A stretch of DNA of 5,266 nucleotides, taken from an uncultured Collinsella sp. (GTDB lineage Bacteria; Actinomycetota; Coriobacteriia; Coriobacteriales; Coriobacteriaceae). Below, piece after piece: positions 1-4,914 of this stretch. Under the pieces are notes generated by a model that had not been told where the DNA came from, made no database searches, and saw only the letters and a program-made list of their open reading frames with translations. The translations under genes were made by a program, and so were the position numbers. Location: contig UQTN01000128.1 in the NCBI GenBank assembly GCA_900543945.1, positions 1-5,266 of the forward strand, given 5' to 3'. Positions within the stretch are counted from its first letter, which is position 1; every line of letters starts with the position of its first letter.

Positions 1-530
1 GGGATACGTCCGGCTTTGGCCAGGTTTTCGTAATTGCACAAGCTGAAGAGGATTTTGCTGTTCTGCTCAAGGCTATTGAAGTATGCGCAAGCGTCCTCGA
101 ATGAGACATCCGGATTGCTTGCAAGATACCGGTCGAACAGCAGTAAGATCAGGTCCATTTTGCCGCCGGCTCCGCGTGAATTGACCAAATGAATTTGACG
201 GTTCGGCTCCTCGGCAAGAACCAAATCGCGTGCCGTGGCGGCGGCGTTATAGCTCCCCGATACGCCCTCCGAGATGGGCATACAAATCGTCTTGTCGGCA
301 AGCCTAAAGAGTTCGGTCCACTCGCCTACGCTCGGACAGGCGCTCGAAGAAGCGCTCGACTCCGCCTGCACGGCGCAATTGAGTTCGTGAACGTCGAGCG
401 TGAGGTCATCGACGAACTCGCGCTCCCCCACTCGAATTTTGAGGGGTGCAAATGCAAAGGTGGTATGGGGCGCGGTCGGTTGCCAATCGCGGAGGTTACA
501 GCTCGAATCGGAGATAAGTGCCCAGCTCAT
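1..530 (-). CDS. DegV family fatty-acid-binding protein, 3' end outside the window
   Basis: The reading frame runs leftward from an ATG at 528-530 and stays open to the window edge, giving 176 codons of a family that is usually about 280-300 residues. An AAAGGA-type ribosome binding site lies 6 bases upstream (537-543). DegV/EDD hallmarks appear in order: an SDSSCNL start (residues 7-13), SSACPSVGEW (62-71), ISEGVSGSYNAA (86-97), NSRGAGGKM (117-125) and LCNYENLAKAGRI (164-176), the last matching the usual LDxLEYLKKGGRI. Family members bind a fatty acid and, as FakB, present it to the FakA kinase, which makes acyl-phosphate for phospholipid synthesis. That role is family knowledge; no fakA is visible here. 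The substrate-contact segment reads S-A-C-P-S where better-studied members have T-S-Q-P-S, and the fragment is rather cysteine-rich. It is separated from the hydrolase gene by a terminator and is probably its own transcript. Confidence 0.88.
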   Translation of the reverse strand, partial: MSWALISDSSCNLRDWQPTAPHTTFAFAPLKIRVGEREFVDDLTLDVHELNCAVQAESSASSSACPSVGEWTELFRLADKTICMPISEGVSGSYNAAATARDLVLAEEPNRQIHLVNSRGAGGKMDLILLLFDRYLASNPDVSFEDACAYFNSLEQNSKILFSLCNYENLAKAGRI

Positions 531-559
531 AGAGGGTCCTTTCTATATGCTTCTCAATC

Positions 560-588
560 ATTATAGCTATATTGCTCACCGATGAAGC
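560..588 (-). promoter_or_regulatory. Probable promoter of the DegV-family gene
   Basis: Read on the minus strand, a perfect TATAAT (565-560) lies about 30 bases ahead of the ATG at 530, predicting a short leader of roughly 20-25 bases. At 17-bp spacing the -35 position reads GCTTCA, a poor match to TTGACA, so either the promoter is weak or an activator helps. The -10 sits inside a 10-bp palindrome, TATAGCTATA (562-571). Confidence 0.5.
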
Positions 589-640
589 GTGCATCTAGTA
601 TTGAAAACTAGCACATTAGGATCATGTATGGAGCACGGTC

Positions 641-681
641 ATAAATAAATGAACCTCGCAGCTCAAAGGCCACGAGGTTCA
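641..681 (-). terminator. Rho-independent terminator after the NlpC/P60 gene
   Basis: On the minus strand, 24 bases past the TAA of the hydrolase gene, a perfect 9-bp stem (TGAACCTCG at 650-658 against its complement at 673-681) with a 14-base loop is followed by TTTATTTAT (649-641). The T tract is interrupted by an A, so it may be moderate in strength. Its position between the five-gene block and the separately promoted DegV gene fits a transcript end. Confidence 0.7.
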
Positions 682-705
682 CCTTCGTTCGCTATACAGA
701 GTGAC

Positions 706-1827
706 TTAGTAGCGCACGAAAATGTAGTTGTTGTTCATACCGGCTGCGACGGAACTGATGATGACGCCCGTTTTGTAGTCGGAAGCATGGATCATCTGAC
801 CATTACCGATATAGATGCCGGTATGGTAGGAGTTAACCACAACATCGCCGGGTTGCGGATCGGACACACGGGTCCAACCCATGAAGTCGACCGTGGTGCC
901 CAGACGGCAGTAGCGTCCCGTGAGGCAATAGCTTACAAAACCGGAGCAGTCAAAGCTGTTCGGCCCAATGCCACCCCAAGAGTAAGCGTATCCGAGCTTG
1001 CTATAGGCACGCGAAACAACGGAACCGCCGTCAACGGACTGGCTCGGTGCGGAAGGCGTCGGAGCCGGAGCCGGAGCCGGAGCGGGCGTCGGGGGCTGCG
1101 GAGTGGGAGCGGGCGCGGGCGTGTTTCCGCCGCCGTCGTTGGTCGTACCGCCACCCTTGTTGGTGTTCTCGCTCGTACCGGCGGTGTCGTTGCTCACCGT
1201 GGCCTTTTCGGCGGTGCTAGCATTTATGCCAGCCTGCAGCGCGGCGTTGGCCTGGGCCTCGGCAGCAAGCTCGGCCTGCAACTGTGAATCCAGGGAGTTC
1301 ACGACACTCTGGGCTTCAGCCTGCTGGGCGTTAAGCTCATCGACCTTCTTTTGCGTGGTGGCGACGTTCTTCTCCTGCTCGGCCTGCTTATCGGTGAGCT
1401 GCTGCTTAAGCTCCTTGACCTCTTGAATGGTCTGAGCCTGCTTATCGGAAACTTTGCCGTAGTAGAACAGACGGTTGAGCATATCGCTCAGGTCATCGAC
1501 GCCGGTCAGAACCTGAAGCAGGCTCAGACCGCCGGTTTTGTACTCGCCGGCGACATAGGTCGAGAGCTTGGCCTGACCGTCAGCGATCTCCTGCTGCTTT
1601 TGCGTGATCTCGCCAGCAGTCTGATCGAGCGCCTGCGTCTGCGTGGCGAGATCATCGTAAATCTGCTGGGTTTGGGTACCGATCTGCTCGAGCTTCGTAC
1701 GAGCAGCGGCAAGGTCGGATGCGGTATCGGCGTAGGCAGGAGCCGCGAGGCCCAAGCCCAAAACACAAGCGAGGGTTGCCGTAGCAGCGCAGCGTGCCAT
1801 GTTTTTGTGCGTGTTTGCTGTGCGCAT
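706..1827 (-). CDS. Secreted coiled-coil NlpC/P60 peptidoglycan hydrolase
   Basis: 373 residues, started at the ATG preceded by GAAAGGAAG (1832-1840). Residues 1-33 form a Sec signal peptide: charged start, hydrophobic core about 13-30, and AYA-D cleavage site after Ala33. Residues 34 to about 205 are Gln/Ala/Glu-rich and look like a long coiled coil of the PcsB/CwlO/RipC kind, including the segment LSDMLNRLFYYGKVSDKQ (113-130). A Gly/Asn/Thr linker (about 212-235) and a Pro-Ala tract (237-260) lead to the NlpC/P60 domain (about 268-373). Catalytic residues can be assigned as Cys294 in DCSGF, His335 in YHTGIYIG and His347 in MIHAS. Such enzymes cut peptide stems of peptidoglycan, usually the D-Glu to diamino-acid bond, outside the membrane. 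The coiled coil is expected to hold the enzyme inactive or dock it to an activator such as FtsEX, by analogy only. It is the last gene of the block, 32 bp after apt. Confidence 0.93.
   Translation of the reverse strand: MRTANTHKNMARCAATATLACVLGLGLAAPAYADTASDLAAARTKLEQIGTQTQQIYDDLATQTQALDQTAGEITQKQQEIADGQAKLSTYVAGEYKTGGLSLLQVLTGVDDLSDMLNRLFYYGKVSDKQAQTIQEVKELKQQLTDKQAEQEKNVATTQKKVDELNAQQAEAQSVVNSLDSQLQAELAAEAQANAALQAGINASTAEKATVSNDTAGTSENTNKGGGTTNDGGGNTPAPAPTPQPPTPAPAPAPAPTPSAPSQSVDGGSVVSRAYSKLGYAYSWGGIGPNSFDCSGFVSYCLTGRYCRLGTTVDFMGWTRVSDPQPGDVVVNSYHTGIYIGNGQMIHASDYKTGVIISSVAAGMNNNYIFVRY
1061..1088. repeat. Short tandem GGAGCC repeat in the Pro-Ala linker
   Basis: Three perfect hexamers GGAGCC (1061-1078) plus a variant GGAGCG (1079-1084) lie within the hydrolase gene. 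Read on the coding strand they give alternating Pro-Ala, the flexible wall-spanning linker. Each unit is two codons, so slippage would change linker length without breaking the frame. Confidence 0.7.
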
Positions 1828-1859
1828 GTAGCTTCCTTTCCAGTAACTAAGGGTAACGG

Positions 1860-2390
1860 CTAGTCCACCGTCACCAGGCTAAAGAGCTCAACATCGTCGT
1901 CAGTCGGCGTGAGCTTCTCGCGCGGGTTGAGAAACGCAAGCTCAAGGATACACCCGTAGCCCACAAGCTTTGCGCCCATATCTCGCACAAGTTTACCTGT
2001 TGCCTCGACGGTTCCGCCCGTCGCGACCAAGTCGTCCAGAATCAACACGGTATCTTTAGAGGTAATGGCATCGGCATGGATCTCGATAGAGTCGGTGCCG
2101 TATTCGAGCTCATAGCTCTGGCTCACCGTCTTGCGGGGTAGCTTGCCCGGTTTACGTGCGGGAACAAAGCCGGCACCAAGGGCCACAGCCACCGGTACGC
2201 CAACCATAAAGCCACGGGCCTCGGGACCCACGACCTTGGTGATCCCCATGCCGGCAAAGTGCTCGGCGAGGGCATCGGTCATGGCTTTGAGCGCCTCGGG
2301 ATTGCCAAAGAGCGGCGTAATGTCTTTGAAGATGACTCCGGGCTCGGGATAGTCGGGGATGTCGACGATTTGAGATTCGAAGTCGTACAT
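1860..2390 (-). CDS. apt: Adenine phosphoribosyltransferase
   Basis: 176 residues, the usual length for bacterial Apt. The enzyme condenses adenine with PRPP to give AMP and pyrophosphate, a cytosolic purine-salvage step. The PRPP-binding signature VLILDDLVATGGT is at residues 115-127. Also present are FKDITPLF (21-28), EARGFMVG (57-64) and ARKPGKLP (78-85), all typical of Apt rather than Hpt or Xpt. The start was set at the ATG at 2388-2390 because AAAGG (2398-2402) precedes it at proper distance and MYDFESQIVDIPDYPEPG is the normal N-terminus. A longer frame from a TTG at 2474 would overlap the regulator gene and adds 28 unrelated residues. It lies 40 bp after the regulator and 32 bp before the hydrolase gene. 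Purine salvage does not obviously belong with the envelope genes, so the link may simply be shared transcription. Confidence 0.97.
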   Translation of the reverse strand: MYDFESQIVDIPDYPEPGVIFKDITPLFGNPEALKAMTDALAEHFAGMGITKVVGPEARGFMVGVPVAVALGAGFVPARKPGKLPRKTVSQSYELEYGTDSIEIHADAITSKDTVLILDDLVATGGTVEATGKLVRDMGAKLVGYGCILELAFLNPREKLTPTDDDVELFSLVTVD

Positions 2391-2430
2391 TGCATGACCT
2401 TTCAATGGGTTGCCGGATAAGCGGTAGCTG

Positions 2431-3309
2431 TTATTTGCCCGCGGTGACAGTGTCGGATTGCGAAGGGGCGACAACCTTGAGCGGCTTTACGAGAGAATCC
2501 TCGTGTGAAGCCGGCGCGGCAGTTTCTTCGTTTTTGGCCTTGGTGGACTCGGAGCGAGCGATTTCTTCATCGAGTGCATCGATGTCGGCATCCTCGACCA
2601 CGGCGTTGAGCGACTCAAAAACGCGGTTCTTGAGCAGTGCCGTATGCACACCCTCGGTGAGGTCGTGAAGCTTCTTAAACGCACGCTCGAGCTTGGCGTC
2701 GCGCTCGTCATCGGAGGTATCCATTCCGAGCATGCTCACGAGCACCTGCTCAAACATCGAGGACTCGCGGTTGGCGGAAGACACGTACTGACGCAGGTTG
2801 CGCGGCTCGATATGGAAGCGTGACAGCTCGGAGCAGTAGCGGATGATCGGAAAATCGCGACCATCGACGAGCTCACGGTTCTGCGGACTCTTGATGATGC
2901 GAATGAGGTCGTTCTCGGCGAGCGAGCGGATAAACGAGATCTCGACGCCCAACATATCGGGAATGGTCTCGATGGGATGCAGCTTTTGTTTAGTCTCCTT
3001 GGGCTCCGTCTTGAGCGGAACATCGGACAGCAAGCCCACCTCGTAGGCGAGCGTTGACAGGTCCGTGGCGTTTTCCAAGCGCTGCTTAATCACGTTGAGC
3101 GGCATGTAGCGAGTCTTCTGCAGGTGCAGAATGACCTCCAGGCGATCAACGTCCTCCTTGGAGTACTGACGGTATCCCTTAGGCGTACGATGAGGGGTAA
3201 TGAGCCCCTCATCTTCTAGAAATCTAATTTTTGAGTTCGAAAGATCGGGGTATGCGCCTCGAAGTAGGTTGACGACTTGGCCGATACTCAGATAGTTGCG
3301 TTCGGCCAT
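2431..3309 (-). CDS. MerR-family transcriptional regulator, FtsR/Rv1828-like
   Basis: 292 residues. An N-terminal MerR winged helix-turn-helix spans about 6-75: YLSIGQVVNLL, then SKIRFLEDEGLITPHRTPKGYRQYS and the following DVDRLEVILHLQKTRYMPL. There is no C-terminal cysteine metal or drug site. Instead a second conserved block (about 113-195) begins with an HTH-like segment, IPDMLGVEISFIRSLAENDLI (116-136), and continues through FHIEPRNLRQY (165-175). This two-part layout matches the actinobacterial FtsR/Rv1828 group, in which FtsR of Corynebacterium controls ftsZ (recalled, not searched). Residues after about 248 are a polar, probably disordered tail. The ATG lies 3 bp after the FHA stop, with GGTGAG (3316-3321) as ribosome site inside the upstream gene, so translation is probably coupled. 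Regulation of division is inferred from family and neighbour; the target genes are unknown. Confidence 0.85.
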   Translation of the reverse strand: MAERNYLSIGQVVNLLRGAYPDLSNSKIRFLEDEGLITPHRTPKGYRQYSKEDVDRLEVILHLQKTRYMPLNVIKQRLENATDLSTLAYEVGLLSDVPLKTEPKETKQKLHPIETIPDMLGVEISFIRSLAENDLIRIIKSPQNRELVDGRDFPIIRYCSELSRFHIEPRNLRQYVSSANRESSMFEQVLVSMLGMDTSDDERDAKLERAFKKLHDLTEGVHTALLKNRVFESLNAVVEDADIDALDEEIARSESTKAKNEETAAPASHEDSLVKPLKVVAPSQSDTVTAGK

Positions 3310-3312
3310 GCC

Positions 3313-3747
3313 CTACTCACCGGTTTCGATGCGCTCCGGCGTGCTCTCGTGGTAGATGAGCGTAAACGTACCGATCTGAACGGAAGAACCGTCGTGCAGC
3401 GGGGCCGCGTTGACAATGGCACCGTCGACCCAGGTGCCATTGAGCGAGCCCAGGTCCTCGATGCGGGCGCCGAGGCCCTCGCGAATAATGCGCGCGTGGC
3501 TGCGCGAAACGGTCATGTCATTGAGGAAGATGCCGTTCGCAGGATCGCGGCCGATGGTGGTCACGTCGTCCTCGAGTTCAAAGGCGGCACCAGTCTGCGG
3601 ACCCTTGACGATGGACAGAACGGGGGCGGTGATGCGCACGTTGGCCATGAGGTCGGGAACGGTGACGTCGCTTGAAGGCACGCGGAATACGCAGGTAGCG
3701 TCAGCAGTCTTATCATTCTGAGGCATATTGTTAACCATGTTGTCCAT
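3313..3747 (-). CDS. FHA-domain signalling protein, GarA/OdhI-like
   Basis: 144 residues from the ATG at 3745-3747, chosen because TAGGGG precedes it by about six bases; a TTG at 3780 would add 11 residues but has no ribosome site. One FHA domain fills about 42-134. The phosphothreonine-binding residues are visible: Gly66-Arg67, Ser81 and His84 in VSRSHA, and Asn103-Gly104-Thr105 in DLGSLNGT. The N-terminal arm contains DATCVFRV (16-23), which resembles the ETTSVFR kinase-target motif of mycobacterial GarA, keeping the second threonine (Thr18) but replacing the first with alanine. In GarA and OdhI that threonine, once phosphorylated by PknB/PknG-type kinases, is bound by the protein's own FHA domain and switches its control of 2-oxoglutarate and glutamate enzymes. 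Whether those targets exist here cannot be seen. The downstream MerR gene matches the garA-Rv1828 and odhI-ftsR order. Confidence 0.88.
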   Translation of the reverse strand: MDNMVNNMPQNDKTADATCVFRVPSSDVTVPDLMANVRITAPVLSIVKGPQTGAAFELEDDVTTIGRDPANGIFLNDMTVSRSHARIIREGLGARIEDLGSLNGTWVDGAIVNAAPLHDGSSVQIGTFTLIYHESTPERIETGE

Positions 3748-3780
3748 GACAACCCCTAACTTATCGCGGACGTGCCGCAA

Positions 3781-3809
3781 ATAATGAACCGTACGTAATC
3801 ATACCCCAA
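3781..3809 (-). promoter_or_regulatory. Weak possible internal promoter before the FHA gene
   Basis: In the 66-bp gap after pgsA, the minus strand reads TTGGGG (3809-3804), a 17-bp spacer, then CATTAT (3786-3781), about 34 bases from the FHA start. Matches to consensus are 3 of 6 and 4 of 6, so it is a candidate only. It could let the FHA and regulator genes be expressed apart from pgsA. Confidence 0.22.
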
Positions 3810-3813
3810 CGAA

Positions 3814-4518
3814 TCAGTCTTCGATTTCGGGGTTCAGAAAGTCGATGTCCTCGTCCTCGGGATGCGCGAGAGCCTGTTTAATGGCCACTCCGCCCTTAAT
3901 GGAATAGATGACAGCCGTGAGCATGGAGAAGATCACGCCGCCGTACACAAAGAAGATGCCGAGGGGCACCGAGCTTCCGTTGAGGCCCGGGAAGGCCGTA
4001 AGGGTTGAAGGTAAAAGATGCAGGCCGTCAATAACGGGGAACCCGAGCAGCATGAGCGAGAAGCCGGTCATGAGCAGTGCAGTGGCAATCTTTCCGGGAA
4101 AGACGACATCGATGGGGCGACGGTGATAATGACGCACGATAAGCGTGCCGATGCCCAGATAGATGTCGCGGCCAATAATGAGCACGCAGACCCAGATTGG
4201 CAGCTCTCCGCGAACCACCAGCCCAAGTACGCCGGTGAACAGCAGCGCACGGTCGCAGATGGGATCCATGACCTTGCCGAGCCACGAGACCGTCTTGGTC
4301 ATGCGGGCGATCTGACCGTCCATCCAGTCGGTGGAGGCGGCAACGGCGTAGATAACGATGGCGATGACGCGGTTGTTATCCGTCACAAACAGGTACAGAA
4401 ATACCAGGGTGAGGATCAGGCGCGTAAAGGTGATGAAATTGGAGATCGTAAAGATCTTATTCGACGGGTAATCGGAAGTGCCGATAAGCTCCTTTTTGAT
4501 CTTCTTTTTGATGCCCAC
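3814..4518 (-). CDS. pgsA: CDP-alcohol phosphatidyltransferase, probable phosphatidylglycerophosphate synthase
   Basis: 234 residues from a GTG at 4516-4518 with GGGGGAG just upstream (spacing about 4). The complete CDP-alcohol phosphotransferase signature DxxDGxxAR-x8-GxxxDxxxD is present: Asp64, Asp67, Gly68, Ala71, Arg72, Gly81, Asp85 and Asp89, which bind metal and CDP-diacylglycerol. The N-terminal KIFTISNFITFTRLIL (21-36) and following hydrophobic stretches (about 29-45, 50-63, 91-102, 106-125, 144-166, 185-206) indicate an integral membrane enzyme of about six helices. PgsA makes phosphatidylglycerophosphate, the precursor of phosphatidylglycerol and cardiolipin; the motif alone cannot exclude another acceptor such as cardiolipin synthase or inositol-phosphate activity. 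A longer frame to an ATG at 4644 adds 42 non-family residues. An acidic cytosolic tail (about 219-234) is somewhat unusual. It is first in the leftward block, 66 bp before the FHA gene. Confidence 0.85.
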   Translation of the reverse strand: MGIKKKIKKELIGTSDYPSNKIFTISNFITFTRLILTLVFLYLFVTDNNRVIAIVIYAVAASTDWMDGQIARMTKTVSWLGKVMDPICDRALLFTGVLGLVVRGELPIWVCVLIIGRDIYLGIGTLIVRHYHRRPIDVVFPGKIATALLMTGFSLMLLGFPVIDGLHLLPSTLTAFPGLNGSSVPLGIFFVYGGVIFSMLTAVIYSIKGGVAIKQALAHPEDEDIDFLNPEIED

Positions 4519-4554
4519 AGGACTCCCCCGCTGGTTAACGATAAAACTTTCGAT

Positions 4555-4583
4555 ACTATACCCGTTCCGGCGATGTCTATCCA
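4555..4583 (-). promoter_or_regulatory. Probable promoter of the pgsA-led operon
   Basis: The minus strand carries TGGATA (4583-4578), exactly 17 bp, then TATAGT (4560-4555), matching 4 of 6 and 5 of 6 consensus bases. Transcription would start near 4548, giving a leader of about 30 bases to the GTG at 4518. This also supports the short pgsA start, because an ATG start at 4644 would lie upstream of this promoter. Confidence 0.5.
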
Positions 4584-4646
4584 GCGTAAGCATAGAGAGT
4601 CCAGACATATGGAGGATGCTACTGGGTTGTGCGGCATTCTGCATTT

Positions 4647-4703
4647 GTGTACATCAGCCTCCAAATATGACATTTTTCGGCATCTTTGATGGCTGATGTA
4701 CAC
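4647..4703. repeat. Perfect 13-bp inverted repeat, possible paired operator
   Basis: GTGTACATCAGCC at 4647-4659 is repeated exactly in inverted form at 4691-4703, with a 31-bp AT-rich spacer. Each arm contains the palindrome TGTACA, so each could itself bind a dimer. It lies about 64 bp upstream of the probable pgsA -35 and about 210 bp upstream of the ABC gene. A terminator is unlikely because no gene ends here and no proper T tract follows. On the minus strand the spacer holds TGTCATATT (4672-4664), which resembles an extended -10 element. Function is inferred only. Confidence 0.55.
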
Positions 4704-4836
4704 GTTTTGATTCGGTGATTACATCGATCGGGAAAGTTGTTGCCTTAAGCAAATTAATCATGATGTGCGGGTCGAGAAGGGTTGGCGCCAAAAGAGCCCA
4801 ACGGCCGTTACGGCTTCGTTAGAAACACGCCCCACC

Positions 4837-4860
4837 ATGGATGGTGAACCCGAAAGGTAA
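4837..4860 (+). other. Potential 7-residue leader ORF before the GC hairpin
   Basis: An ATG at 4837 opens a frame reading MDGEPER that stops at TAA 4858-4860, the base before the hairpin stem begins. No good ribosome binding site precedes it, and an ORF this short can occur by chance. The abutment of stop and stem is the reason to record it as a possible translation-coupled leader. Confidence 0.2.
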
Positions 4861-4893
4861 GGCGCGCGGGCACGGTGGCTCGGCCCGCGCGCC
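4861..4893 (+). promoter_or_regulatory. Very strong GC hairpin in the 5' leader of the ABC gene
   Basis: GGCGCGCGGGC (4861-4871) pairs perfectly with GCCCGCGCGCC (4883-4893) across an 11-base loop; every stem pair is G-C. The stem ends 8 bases before the AAAGGA ribosome site (4902-4907) of the gene at 4915. No T tract follows, so it is not a standard terminator. It could limit ribosome loading, stabilise the mRNA 5' end, or be one state of an attenuator. Confidence 0.6.
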
Positions 4894-4914
4894 CGGAAGA
4901 GAAAGGATAAACCC

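Larger units (their letters stand above)
4519..4914. other. Divergent intergenic control region, no protein gene recognised
   Basis: This 396-bp stretch separates leftward pgsA from the rightward ABC gene. Open frames here are extensions or shadows of pgsA or the ABC gene and show no family features. Contents from left to right: pgsA ribosome site and promoter; a 13-bp inverted repeat with 31-bp spacer (4647-4703); short perfect palindromes ATCATGAT (4757-4764), TTGGCGCCAA (4782-4791) and AACGGCCGTT (4800-4809); a 7-codon potential leader ORF (4837-4860); and a GC hairpin (4861-4893). Composition changes from AT-rich around 4640-4760 to very GC-rich after about 4855. No convincing -10/-35 pair for the ABC gene was found. 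Confidence 0.6.

Noticed and set aside
189..566. Plus-strand open frame of 125 codons
   Set aside because: It is antisense to the DegV-family gene, which carries several family motifs in the other strand.
1061..1088. CRISPR-like short repeat
   Set aside because: The units are contiguous 6-mers without spacers and lie within a coding Pro-Ala tract.
649..1287. Plus-strand open frame of 212 codons with an Arg-Ser repeat
   Set aside because: It lies opposite the hydrolase gene; the Arg-Ser run is the antisense reading of the Pro-Ala linker. No family features or ribosome site.
1765..1767. Lipoprotein attachment cysteine (Cys21) in the hydrolase signal peptide
   Set aside because: The preceding residues T-L-A do not fit a lipobox, and the hydrophobic core continues past the cysteine to a good AYA-D cleavage site.
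2391..2474. Longer N-terminus of apt from a TTG at 2474
   Set aside because: It overlaps the regulator gene and adds residues foreign to Apt; the ATG at 2390 has a ribosome site and the normal start sequence.
4519..4644. Longer N-terminus of the phosphatidyltransferase from ATG 4644
   Set aside because: The added 42 residues are not family-like, the probable promoter lies inside them, and the GTG at 4518 has a clear ribosome site.
4018..4689. Plus-strand open frame of 223 codons
   Set aside because: It is antisense to pgsA, which has the complete catalytic signature; the frame is hydrophilic and matches no recognised family.
4647..4703. Insertion-sequence remnant or MITE ends
   Set aside because: The arms are perfect inverted repeats, but there is no target-site duplication beside them and the element would be only 57 bp.
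4861..4893. Rho-independent terminator
   Set aside because: The stem is very strong but is followed by a purine-rich ribosome site rather than a T tract, and no plus-strand gene ends upstream.
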